NCBI GenBank assembly: GCA_002384815.1
Contig: DGBN01000069.1
Location: 117,422 to 166,801 of the forward strand
Origin: Oxalobacteraceae bacterium UBA4003
GTDB taxonomy: Bacteria; Pseudomonadota; Gammaproteobacteria; Burkholderiales; Burkholderiaceae_D
Direction: 5' to 3'
DNA: 49,380 bases
This document shows, piece by piece, positions 17,550-25,518 of the stretch. The notes under the pieces were generated by a model. That model did not search any database, had not been told where the DNA came from, and worked only from the letters and a program-made list of their open reading frames with translations. How positions within the stretch are numbered: the stretch's first letter is position 1; the number at the start of each line of letters is the position of its first letter. The translations under genes and the position numbers were made by a program.

Positions 17550-18020
17550 ATGAAATGTCCTTTTTGCCAGCACGACGATACTCAGGTTCTGGATACGCGC
17601 ATATCGGAAGAAGGCGACAGCATACGCCGTCGCCGTCGCTGCGTGAGTTGCGATAAACGCTTCACAACCTATGAACGAATTGAGTTGACCATGCCGGTCA
17701 TCGTCAAGAAAAACGGCAGTCGCACCGACTTCGATCCGAAAAAGCTGCAAGCCAGCCTGCAGCTTGCCTTGCGCAAGCGCCCGGTTTCTGCCGAAGCCGT
17801 CGATGCGGCCATTCACCGCATTGAACAAAAACTTCTTTCCAGCGGGGAGCGAGAAGTGCTTTCCGGGCAGATCGGTGAACTGGTCATGCGCGAACTGCAG
17901 CGCCTCGACAAGATTGCCTATATCCGCTTTGCCTCCGTTTATAAAAGTTTTGAAGATGTGACGGAATTTCAGGATGCGATTGCCGAAGTGGGGCGAGAGC
18001 GGAAATCTCCGGTTAAATAA
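17550..18020 (+). CDS. nrdR: Transcriptional repressor NrdR
   Basis: Zinc-ribbon and ATP-cone regulator of ribonucleotide reductase genes, 156 residues. The ribbon uses CPFC at residues 3-6 and CVSC further on (RRRRRCVSCDKRFTTYE), and the ATP-cone follows with VIVKKNGSRTDFDPKKLQ. The protein senses ATP/dATP and represses nrd genes at NrdR boxes. It ends shortly before a strong terminator. Confidence 0.97.
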   Translation: MKCPFCQHDDTQVLDTRISEEGDSIRRRRRCVSCDKRFTTYERIELTMPVIVKKNGSRTDFDPKKLQASLQLALRKRPVSAEAVDAAIHRIEQKLLSSGEREVLSGQIGELVMRELQRLDKIAYIRFASVYKSFEDVTEFQDAIAEVGRERKSPVK

Positions 18021-18031
18021 CAGGATTCAAC

Positions 18032-18058
18032 ATGGCTCGCGATGCGGGCCATTTTTTT
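18032..18058 (+). terminator. Rho-independent terminator after nrdR
   Basis: A 9-bp stem (ATGGCTCGC with GCGGGCCAT, one G-U pair) with a 3-base loop is followed directly by seven T residues, 11 bp after the nrdR stop. Confidence 0.92.
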
Positions 18059-18113
18059 GCTCAGGATAAACCGCAGTTGATCTTTCATGCTCGGAATGTG
18101 AGCGAAAATATGC

Positions 18114-18131
18114 ATCCCATATTGATGGGAT
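18114..18131. repeat. 18-bp inverted repeat, copy 1 (pilin operon side)
   Basis: ATCCCATATTGATGGGAT has perfect 7-bp arms around a 4-base spacer, 105 bp before pilV. The same arms and spacer length recur at 45344-45361 upstream of the GGDEF-EAL gene. It may be the operator of a shared regulator. Confidence 0.5.
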
Positions 18132-18145
18132 ACGAAAAAATATAA

Positions 18146-18159
18146 ATTGTTGCAACAAT
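18146..18159. promoter_or_regulatory. Perfect 14-bp palindrome upstream of pilV
   Basis: ATTGTTGCAACAAT is fully self-complementary and lies 77 bp before the pilV start, in an AT-rich promoter-like stretch. A dimeric regulator site is likely; which protein binds is unknown. Confidence 0.45.
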
Positions 18160-18236
18160 CGTCGCTATTCAAAAACCTCTTTTCTGTTTGCATGCCCTTG
18201 TTCTGAACGGCAGCAATCATAGACGGAAGGTGCGAC

Positions 18237-18809
18237 ATGATGACATCAGGCAAACACGGGTTTTCCATGATCGAGGTACTGATCTCTGTTTTTGTGTTGA
18301 CGGCAGGTGTAATCGGCGCGGCAGGCATGCAACTGACTGCCTTGCGCACTGCGCAGCAATCCGCCTTTCAAACCCGCGCACTGTATCTGGCCAGCGATAT
18401 GGCAGACATGATGCTTGCGAATGGTGCGCAGATGCGGCTGGACGATAACGTGAATCCTTATCTGCGGGTGGATCATCAAGCGTCGATTACGCCGCACCGC
18501 CTACCTGATTATTCCTGCTATGGCGCGAGCGTGCATTGCGATCCAGAACAACTGGCGCAGTTTGACATTACGCAGTTGTTGCAACAACTGGATACGAATT
18601 TCCCCGGCGGTCGCGTGCGCATCTGTCGCGATGCCTTGCCGTGGAATGCAGAAACCGGGAATTTCGCCTGGGAGTGTATGGCTGCAGCGAATGCACCTGT
18701 TGTGATCAAGATAGGTTGGCAGGAAAAAGATCGCGCTGGCAGCGCACCTGGCGATGCTGTTTCAGCACCGCCACGGATGGTGTTGACTGTCGCAGGTTAT
18801 GCCAAATGA
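18237..18809 (+). CDS. pilV: Type IV pilus minor pilin PilV
   Basis: Minor pilin of 190 residues. The prepilin peptidase site is G/FSMIEVL near residue 9, with glutamate at +5, followed by a hydrophobic helix (ISVFVLTAGVIGAAGMQLTALR). The C-terminal part has a cysteine-containing globular domain. Minor pilins prime assembly and carry PilY1 at the pilus tip. GGAAGG precedes the ATG. The gene overlaps pilW by ATGA, opening a six-gene overlapping operon. Confidence 0.92.
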   Translation: MMTSGKHGFSMIEVLISVFVLTAGVIGAAGMQLTALRTAQQSAFQTRALYLASDMADMMLANGAQMRLDDNVNPYLRVDHQASITPHRLPDYSCYGASVHCDPEQLAQFDITQLLQQLDTNFPGGRVRICRDALPWNAETGNFAWECMAAANAPVVIKIGWQEKDRAGSAPGDAVSAPPRMVLTVAGYAK

Positions 18810-19795
18810 AACAGCTGCCTGATACCCGCCGGGCGCACACTTTGCTGCATCAGCAGGGTTTGACGATCATTGAACTGATGATTGCCATCACCCTGGGTTT
18901 ATTCATTGTGTTGACGACGATCGGCTTGCTGGTTGCAAGCAAGGCTGCTTATGTGATGCAGGATCAACAGGCGCATATTCAGGAAACCGGACGCTACGCG
19001 ATCGAAATTTTGTCGCGTGCAGTGCGCCAGGCCGGTTATGAAAACTGGCATAGCGCTACTATGCCCGCGCAGATAGAAGCTGCTTTCAGTGCCAGTGTCA
19101 TCGGCAGGGATGCCATGACACTGAAGAAAACCGCGCCGGAACTCGATTCGCTTACTTCAACAGGTACCGTCAATGGCAGCGATGTACTGGCCTTGCGTTT
19201 TTTCGGCGATGACGCTTACGGCGAAGAAGGGGCTATCCTGAATTGCGCCGGTTTACCTGTTGCCGCGACAGGTATTGAACAGGAACGGGGCTGGAGCATT
19301 TTCTTCGTTGCGAAGGACAGTAGCGGCGAGCCAGAATTGCGTTGCAAATATAAATCAAAAACCAGCTGGAATGCAGATGCCATCACACGTGGAGTTGAAT
19401 CCTTCCAGGTATTGTACGGCCTGGATGCAGACGGCGATGGCGTGCCGGAACAGTTTCTGAATGCAGACAAGATCAATGCCATGGATGGGCAATTGCAATT
19501 GATCGGAGATAACGCGGCAGCACGTACCAGCGATTTCAATCGCCAGACGTACTGGAAAAAAGTCAGCGTGATCAAACTGGGTTTGCTGGTGCGCGGTTCG
19601 CAAGTTGCGCGCGACGATGCACTCAGAAGCGAGTACGACCTGTTCGGTGCTGTCTATAGTGACATGCATGCAGCCAGTGATAAAGGTGTGCGCGTCAACG
19701 AAAGTGCGTTGCCGAATGCTACAAAAAATCGCGTCAGAAAAGTGTTTACGCATGTAATTCAATTGCGTAACGCTGCGACGGGCGACGGTGCATGA
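18806..19795 (+). CDS. pilW: Type IV pilus minor pilin PilW
   Basis: Minor pilin of 329 residues. The prepilin site reads QQG/LTIIELMIAITLGL, glutamate at +5. The start ATG at 18806 overlaps the pilV stop; a longer upstream frame is only read-through. The globular part contains DADGDGVPEQF, a possible calcium-binding loop of the kind seen in other minor pilins; that reading is inference. The stop overlaps pilX by ATGA. Confidence 0.92.
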   Translation: MKQLPDTRRAHTLLHQQGLTIIELMIAITLGLFIVLTTIGLLVASKAAYVMQDQQAHIQETGRYAIEILSRAVRQAGYENWHSATMPAQIEAAFSASVIGRDAMTLKKTAPELDSLTSTGTVNGSDVLALRFFGDDAYGEEGAILNCAGLPVAATGIEQERGWSIFFVAKDSSGEPELRCKYKSKTSWNADAITRGVESFQVLYGLDADGDGVPEQFLNADKINAMDGQLQLIGDNAAARTSDFNRQTYWKKVSVIKLGLLVRGSQVARDDALRSEYDLFGAVYSDMHAASDKGVRVNESALPNATKNRVRKVFTHVIQLRNAATGDGA

Positions 19796-20418
19796 ACATC
19801 CTCCTGTTCGCCTGTCGTCGAGCGCAACAGGGCATGGTGTTGTTTTCCGTCTTGCTGATTCTCCTGATGGTTTTATTGCTTGGCCTGGCCTCGGCGCAGA
19901 TCGCCATGCAGGGTGAAAAATCATCGCGTAACGACAGGGACAGGCAGATTGCATTTCAGGCGGCGGAAGCGGCATTGCTGGATGCAGAGATGGATATCGA
20001 ACATTCGCCTGATAAGGAAAAATCGCGCAGCCATCTTTTCTCGAACGACAGTGCACAGGGCTTTCCTGATGAAGCAAGTGCCGTATGCGGCAGTGGTGAA
20101 CAGAATCTCTATCTCGGTCTATGCAGCCATGCGGCAGAAGGCATGGCACCAAGTTGGCACAACGTCAATTTTCTGGACGATGCCGCGTCCACGACAAGCT
20201 CCGTACCGTATGGACAATTTACCGGCCGTGCTTTTCATACGGCGAACGGTTTCTTGCCCGGCAGGGTGCCGCGTTACATCGTTGAGTTGATGTTGTACCG
20301 CAAACCCGGCGAACGCACTGATGTGCCCAGTTATTTTTACCGGATTACCGCCATCGGTTTCGGTGCGCGCGAAACGACGCAAGTTGTTTTGCAAACTGTG
20401 TATCGCAAGGCTAGCTGA
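19792..20418 (+). CDS. pilX: Type IV pilus minor pilin PilX
   Basis: A 208-residue minor pilin with QQG/MVLFSVLLILLMVLLLG. It lacks the glutamate at +5, as is normal for PilX/GspK-type tip pilins, and has a cysteine-containing C-terminal domain. It overlaps pilW (ATGA) and pilY1 (TGATG), so its translation is probably coupled to both. Confidence 0.9.
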   Translation: MNILLFACRRAQQGMVLFSVLLILLMVLLLGLASAQIAMQGEKSSRNDRDRQIAFQAAEAALLDAEMDIEHSPDKEKSRSHLFSNDSAQGFPDEASAVCGSGEQNLYLGLCSHAAEGMAPSWHNVNFLDDAASTTSSVPYGQFTGRAFHTANGFLPGRVPRYIVELMLYRKPGERTDVPSYFYRITAIGFGARETTQVVLQTVYRKAS

Positions 20419-22610
20419 TGAATCCCTTCTGCATACGTGGACGTAGCAGCTACCGTTTCAGAATGACGCTGATTCTTCTCATGTTTCTGTCGTATTACGC
20501 CAGCGCCGCCGTACCTGAGGTTGCGCTGGAAACCGACCCGGTGACGATATCTTGCGCCACGCAAGAAGCGGAGACCATGACGGCATTCGGCGCTGCTGTA
20601 TCGGCAACAAGTATTTCCGGTGCCGGCATTTACCTGTATCAGGCTGCATTCAATCCCACGATCGGGAGCGGCAGCCTGAAAAAATTCAGGCTAGGGTTTG
20701 ATGGCGCAGACGGCCCCATCCGCAAAGCATCTATTGCCGATTGGGATGCAGCAGACATATTGACGGGCATGTCGTCGCCGGCGCAACCGGCTGCCGAGAT
20801 GAGACGCATCTATACTGCGGGACTTGCGGCAGACCAAACGCTGCGCACGATTCCGTTCCTGTGGAGCGAATTGTCTGTTGCGCAAAAAATCATGTTGCAT
20901 ACATCCGAGGGTACAGACGATCAGCTTGGAGAAAAGCGGCTGGATTATCTGCGTGGGGGACGTCGCTATGAACTGGGTCAGGCAGAGGGCATCTTTCGCA
21001 CACGGGATCGTCTGCTGGGCTCGATTGTGCATGGTGTGCCAGTATTCGTTGGCCCACCCGATGCCGCTGTGCGAGGGCATGATTATCAGACGTTTTACGA
21101 CGTGGAAAAGACGCGGCGAGCCGTCGTCTATGCCGGTGCTGCCGATGGCATGCTGCATGCGTTCGCTGCTGATACCGGTGAAGAATTGTTTGCCTATATT
21201 CCGCAAGCCTTGTTTCATCGTTTGGCGCAATTGACTGCGGTCGATTACGTCTACCGCCCCTATGTGGACGGTGCGCTTGCGGTTGCGGAAGCGCGCCTGG
21301 GCCAGCAATGGAGGAGTGTGCTTGTCGCCGGCATGGGTGGCGGTGCACAAGGTGTTTTTGCGCTGGATGTGACGCGCCCGGAGCAGTTCGGGCATGGGTT
21401 GGGTATGCTGTGGGAATTTACCGATGCAGACGATCCTGATATCGGTTATGTGGCCGGTGCTCCGCTGATAGCAAAATTCAAGGTCGGTGTCAGCAAGGGC
21501 GTAGCGATTTACCGCTATTTTGCGGTGGTGGCCAGTGGCTTGAATAACTATCGCGATGATGGCGCCGGAAAATTCAGCACACAGGCATCCGGCGCACTGT
21601 TTCTGCTGGCGCTGGATAAAGCCGGATCTGATAAATGGATGGCTGGCATCAACTATTTCAAGTTCCCTGTTCCGATCAGCGACAGGGATATGGCTCACGG
21701 CTTGATGGCGCCGTCGGCCATTTTTTCTGCCGATGGTGCGGTGAACCATGTCTATGCCGGCGATTTGCAAGGCAATCTTTGGCGCTTCAATTTTTCCGGC
21801 AGCGCACCCTGGGCGAATGCCCTGGGCAGTGTTCCTCGCAAACCATTGTTTAGCGCCAGCGATACGCAAGGGAGCCGGCAGCCGATCACGCAGAAAGCTC
21901 AGGTAGTCTTTGCTGCTGACGATGCGTATCTGCTCTTGTTTGGTACGGGAAAATTTCTGGAAGGTGCCGATCTGGATAGACAGCATTTCAAAAATCAGAC
22001 CTTTTACGCCATTCTCGATACCCTGGACAGCAAGACGGTGCTGCGCAGTCAGCTCACGGAAAGAAAGTTGACGGCAACAAATGCCGGCAGCAACACACTG
22101 GAAATCAGCGGCAGTATTGCACGGTATGGCGCACCAGGTGTGGCTGAAAAAGGCTGGTATATCGATTTTCCCGATTCGCACAAGAGTGGTGAGCGCAGCA
22201 TTGTCAGTGCGCAAATCGTCGACGGAAAGCTGTTTTTCAATACCTATATTCCTGCCGTTGCTTCTTGCCAGCAGGCGAGTGGGCGTTCCTACATGCTGAA
22301 CGCGCTGACCGGTTTGTCAGCCTATGCAAATCCCGTTCCCTATTTGACTCCTGCCGGTGCACTGAATCCACCGTTGCTGCTGGCGAGCATGCAGGATCAA
22401 ACGCCGGGAAGCGATGCAAGCGGCAAACGTCGCGTGAAGAAAAAACTAGATCTGTTTGATCCGGCAGCAGGAAATTCTGCAGATGCTGCCGCAGAAGCGG
22501 CGCAGACCGGGCAGAAAGGCAGGATTGAATATTCAATAAGAGCAGGCCGCTTGAGCTGGCGTGAACTGGTGAATTGGCTGGAGTTGCGCGCATCCGACAA
22601 CAAGAAATAG
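20418..22610 (+). CDS. pilY1: PilY1-type pilus tip protein, short form without VWA domain
   Basis: Secreted tip-associated adhesin and assembly factor. It has 730 residues; typical PilY1 proteins are about 1000-1200. A signal peptide (hydrophobic LILLMFLSYYASA) leads straight into the region that normally precedes the propeller (KASIADWDAADIL, then RLDYLRGG and FRTRDRLLGSIVHGVPVFVG) and the seven-bladed PilC/PilY1 domain (AVVYAGAADGMLHAFAADTG, SVLVAGMGGGAQGVFALDVT). The N-terminal von Willebrand A part is missing. This appears to be a natural short form, since the frame is intact and the start overlaps pilX. A classic metal-binding DxDxDxxxD loop is not obvious. Confidence 0.88.
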   Translation: MNPFCIRGRSSYRFRMTLILLMFLSYYASAAVPEVALETDPVTISCATQEAETMTAFGAAVSATSISGAGIYLYQAAFNPTIGSGSLKKFRLGFDGADGPIRKASIADWDAADILTGMSSPAQPAAEMRRIYTAGLAADQTLRTIPFLWSELSVAQKIMLHTSEGTDDQLGEKRLDYLRGGRRYELGQAEGIFRTRDRLLGSIVHGVPVFVGPPDAAVRGHDYQTFYDVEKTRRAVVYAGAADGMLHAFAADTGEELFAYIPQALFHRLAQLTAVDYVYRPYVDGALAVAEARLGQQWRSVLVAGMGGGAQGVFALDVTRPEQFGHGLGMLWEFTDADDPDIGYVAGAPLIAKFKVGVSKGVAIYRYFAVVASGLNNYRDDGAGKFSTQASGALFLLALDKAGSDKWMAGINYFKFPVPISDRDMAHGLMAPSAIFSADGAVNHVYAGDLQGNLWRFNFSGSAPWANALGSVPRKPLFSASDTQGSRQPITQKAQVVFAADDAYLLLFGTGKFLEGADLDRQHFKNQTFYAILDTLDSKTVLRSQLTERKLTATNAGSNTLEISGSIARYGAPGVAEKGWYIDFPDSHKSGERSIVSAQIVDGKLFFNTYIPAVASCQQASGRSYMLNALTGLSAYANPVPYLTPAGALNPPLLLASMQDQTPGSDASGKRRVKKKLDLFDPAAGNSADAAAEAAQTGQKGRIEYSIRAGRLSWRELVNWLELRASDNKK

Positions 22611-22618
22611 GAGCAGAT

Positions 22619-23065
22619 ATGCGATACAGACTTGAGCATGGTTTTACCATGGTCGAATTGATGACCGTACTGATTATTGCCGCGATTCTGGCTGCCATTG
22701 CCTTGCCGTCTTATCAGGAATCGGTGTTGAAAGCGCGGCGTACCGAAGCGCGCGCTGCCTTGCTGAAGACCATGCAACAACAGGAACGCTATTACGCGTT
22801 GCACACAACATATGTGGTGTTTTCCTCCGCTTCCACCGATGCGGAGGCGAAAAGATTCAACTGGTTTTCCGGCGAGAATGCAGTAGCCAGTTTTTATGAA
22901 ATCAGCGCACAGGCCTGCAACGGCAAGACGATACGCGACTGCGTATTATTGATTGCGCAGCCCGGAACCGACAAGGTCCATCCTTCTTATCGCGATCCGG
23001 TATGCGGGGCGCTGAGCCTGAGCAGTAGCGGGGAGAAATCTGCCGCAACGGATCGTTGCTGGTAA
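22619..23065 (+). CDS. pilE: Type IV pilus minor pilin PilE
   Basis: A pilin-like protein of 148 residues. The prepilin site is HG/FTMVELMTVLIIAAIL, glutamate at +5, and four cysteines lie in the C-terminal half (ACNG, RDC, VCG, DRCW). AGGAG lies 6 bases before the ATG at 22619; the longer upstream frame lies inside pilY1. Order and length match the minor pilin PilE that follows PilY1/PilY2 in Pseudomonas. It could also be a major-pilin-like protein, but its place in this operon favours a minor pilin. Confidence 0.87.
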   Translation: MRYRLEHGFTMVELMTVLIIAAILAAIALPSYQESVLKARRTEARAALLKTMQQQERYYALHTTYVVFSSASTDAEAKRFNWFSGENAVASFYEISAQACNGKTIRDCVLLIAQPGTDKVHPSYRDPVCGALSLSSSGEKSAATDRCW

Positions 23066-23070
23066 GTCCC

Positions 23071-23619
23071 ATGTTTCCAGTTCCAGCCAGGCATACGCAG
23101 CGAAACGGATTTTCCATGGTCGAAGCTATGGCGATTCTACTGATAGTCGGAATTTTGCTGGCCGTGGGTATTCCTTCTTTTCATGCCATGCTGCAAAGCC
23201 AGCGTTTGACAACGGCAGCGAATGCCTTGTTGATGGCCGTTCATCTGGCACGTTCGGAAGCGATACATCGAGGCAGGCGAGTGGATCTGGTGCCGGCATC
23301 GGACGGTAGAAAATGGAGTAAAGGCTGGATAATTTTCATCGATGACAATAACGACCAGAGGCTGGATCCGAATGAAACGCTTATTTATTCTCATAGCGCA
23401 TTGCATGAGGATGTGCGGATCACGCCCAGTTTCACCGATTCGAAAGTACAATATATCGCATATACCGGTAGCGGACGCACGCGTACCAATGCGAACAGCC
23501 AGACCTCGCAAGCGGGAAACTGGCTGCTTGAGTCGGGCTCGCAATCGCGCAAGGTCGTGATCAATTTTCTCGGGCGGGCGCGTGTATGCAACCCGCAGAA
23601 GGAAGAGGCAAGCTGCTGA
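23071..23619 (+). CDS. fimT: FimT/FimU (GspH family) minor pilin
   Basis: Pseudopilin of 182 residues, with prepilin site NG/FSMVEAMAILLIVGILLA and glutamate at +5. It has the GspH-type beta domain ending in KVVINFLGRARVCNP. The ATG at 23071 follows the pilE stop by 5 bp with only a weak ribosome site, so coupling is likely. In Pseudomonas FimT/FimU come first in the cluster; here the gene is last. The exact FimT versus FimU identity is open. Confidence 0.85.
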   Translation: MFPVPARHTQRNGFSMVEAMAILLIVGILLAVGIPSFHAMLQSQRLTTAANALLMAVHLARSEAIHRGRRVDLVPASDGRKWSKGWIIFIDDNNDQRLDPNETLIYSHSALHEDVRITPSFTDSKVQYIAYTGSGRTRTNANSQTSQAGNWLLESGSQSRKVVINFLGRARVCNPQKEEASC

Positions 23620-23680
23620 ACAAACAGGCCGGAAATATTCCAGGTACGGTACCGATTCATCTTCCTAGGCAAAGATTCTT

Positions 23681-24772
23681 GTGGAAATACATAGCGATGT
23701 ACAGGGCATACGCCTTGCGTTGGAGCTGGCTGCCAGGGGCATGTTTACGACTGCGCCCAATCCGCGCGTAGGCTGCGTCATCGTTAAGGAAAATCAGGTC
23801 ATAGGCAGCGGTTATACACAACCTGTCGGTCATGCGCACGCAGAAGTGCAGGCGCTCAACGATGCGGCGGACAAGGGCTACGATGTAGCGGGGTCTACCG
23901 TGTATGTGACGCTGGAACCGTGCAGCCATCATGGCCGCACCCCTCCCTGTGCCGATGCGCTGATCCGTGCGCGCGTGGCGCGCGTGGTGGCTGCGATTGC
24001 CGATCCGAATCCGCTGGTTGCCGGACAGGGCCTGGCGCGGCTGGAAGCGGCAGGGATTCAGGTCGCATGCGGCATACTGGAAGCAGAAGCACGCGAAATC
24101 AATATCGGCTTCCTGTCGCGCATGCAGCACGGCAAGCCATGGGTACGGATGAAATCCGCTGCCAGCCTGGACGGCATGACTGCTTTGCATAATGGAATCA
24201 GCCAGTGGATTACCGGTGATGAAGCGCGTGCCGATGGACATGCCTGGCGTGCACGTGCTTGCGCCATCCTGACCGGTATCGGTACAGTGATGGAAGACGA
24301 TCCGCAGTTGACCGTGCGTGCCATCGATACACCGCGCCAGCCGCAACGCATAGTTATCGACAGCCAGTTGCAGATCAGTTCGCATGCGCGCGTATTGAGT
24401 GGCGGCGGTACCTGGATAGTTGCTGCGCAAGCCCATCCAGCCAGGGAAAAAATTCTGCGGGATCTCGGCAATGAAGTCATCGTTTTGCCGAATGCAGACG
24501 GCAAGGTCGATTTGTCTGCGCTGATGCTGGAATTGGGACGGCGGCAGATCAATGAGCTGCATGTGGAGGCCGGCTTCAAACTGAATGGCTCATTGATACG
24601 CGAAGGCTGCGTCGATGAGTTACTGGTTTATCTTGCGCCGACCCTGCTGGGCGATGCGCAACGCATGTTCAATCTACCTGTGCTCGAATCGCTGGAACAG
24701 AAAAAAAATATGACTTTCCATGAGGTTAAGCAGATCGGTGCTGATTTGCGTATCCTTGCCCGTTTCATCTAA
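23681..24772 (+). CDS. ribD: Bifunctional riboflavin biosynthesis protein RibD
   Basis: Diaminohydroxyphosphoribosylaminopyrimidine deaminase and 5-amino-6-(phosphoribosylamino)uracil reductase, 363 residues. The deaminase zinc site is HAEVQAL and EPCSHHGRTPPC; the reductase domain starts at about residue 147 (RMKSAASLDGM) with GIGTVMEDDPQLTVR. The GTG at 23681 is the only start that keeps the N-terminal helix; its ribosome site is weak. ribE follows after 14 bp, giving a ribD-ribE pair. Confidence 0.95.
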   Translation: MEIHSDVQGIRLALELAARGMFTTAPNPRVGCVIVKENQVIGSGYTQPVGHAHAEVQALNDAADKGYDVAGSTVYVTLEPCSHHGRTPPCADALIRARVARVVAAIADPNPLVAGQGLARLEAAGIQVACGILEAEAREINIGFLSRMQHGKPWVRMKSAASLDGMTALHNGISQWITGDEARADGHAWRARACAILTGIGTVMEDDPQLTVRAIDTPRQPQRIVIDSQLQISSHARVLSGGGTWIVAAQAHPAREKILRDLGNEVIVLPNADGKVDLSALMLELGRRQINELHVEAGFKLNGSLIREGCVDELLVYLAPTLLGDAQRMFNLPVLESLEQKKNMTFHEVKQIGADLRILARFI

Positions 24773-24786
24773 CTTATTTATTCATC

Positions 24787-25413
24787 ATGTTTACCGGAAT
24801 CGTTGCTGCTATCGGCAAAATCACTGCAATTTCTCCACTCGGCGACCAGACCGCCGGACATCGCCTGACGGTAGATGCCGGCGGTCTGTCGCTGGCCGAT
24901 GTCGCGCTGGGCGATTCAATCACCCTGAATGGTGCCTGCATGACAGTGGTGGTAAAAACGGACAGGACTTTCGAGGTCGACGTGTCGCGCGAAAGCCTGA
25001 ATTGCACCGCCGGTCTGGATACAATCGGTGAAGTCAATCTGGAAAAAGCGGTGACTTTATCCGAACGCCTAGGCGGGCATCTGGTATCCGGCCATGTCGA
25101 TGGCCTGGGGTCAGTGCAAAAATTCGAGTCCGTGGGTGAATCCTGGTTGCTGGTAGTAAACGCACCGAGAGAGCTGGCGAAATTTATCGCAGTCAAGGGC
25201 TCCATCGTTATCAACGGCGTTTCACTTACGGTCAACACTGTCGCAGATGGTGCGAATGCATGCGAATTTTCCGTCAACCTGATTCCGCATACGGTACAAG
25301 TTACCACGCTCAAGCATTTGAAAACCGGCAGCAGGGTCAATCTGGAAATTGATTTGATCGCGCGTTATGTAGAAAGAATGCTTTCGACGGCAGCTACCGT
25401 AGCAAAAAAATAA
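24787..25413 (+). CDS. ribE: Riboflavin synthase alpha chain
   Basis: Converts two molecules of dimethyl-ribityllumazine into riboflavin. It has 208 residues and shows the two tandem lumazine-binding repeats: MFTGIVAAIGKI with SITLNGACMTVV in the first, and GGHLVSGHVDGLG with VINGVSLTVNTV in the second. It directly follows ribD. No RFN riboswitch is seen before ribD. Confidence 0.95.
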   Translation: MFTGIVAAIGKITAISPLGDQTAGHRLTVDAGGLSLADVALGDSITLNGACMTVVVKTDRTFEVDVSRESLNCTAGLDTIGEVNLEKAVTLSERLGGHLVSGHVDGLGSVQKFESVGESWLLVVNAPRELAKFIAVKGSIVINGVSLTVNTVADGANACEFSVNLIPHTVQVTTLKHLKTGSRVNLEIDLIARYVERMLSTAATVAKK

Positions 25414-25419
25414 TCAACA

Positions 25420-25433
25420 AATGCTTAAGCATT
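25420..25433. other. Perfect 14-bp palindrome after ribE
   Basis: AATGCTTAAGCATT is fully self-complementary, 6 bp after the ribE stop, followed by CTTATAT. It could be part of a weak terminator; a chance palindrome cannot be excluded. Confidence 0.3.
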
Positions 25434-25518
25434 CTTATATGCGTCTCGCATAGCCTTTTCTGATGCTGTAAAAAAGTGCTGTCTGGAGGTATCAGTAGAG
25501 GCTATGTCGAAAGATGCG

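Noticed and set aside
20691..22214. Long open frame (507 codons) antisense to pilY1
   Set aside because: It has no recognisable domain, and pilY1 on the other strand has clear family motifs and coupled starts. It is a codon-bias shadow.
23620..23680. FMN riboswitch before ribD
   Set aside because: The spacer is only 61 bp and lacks the conserved RFN element.
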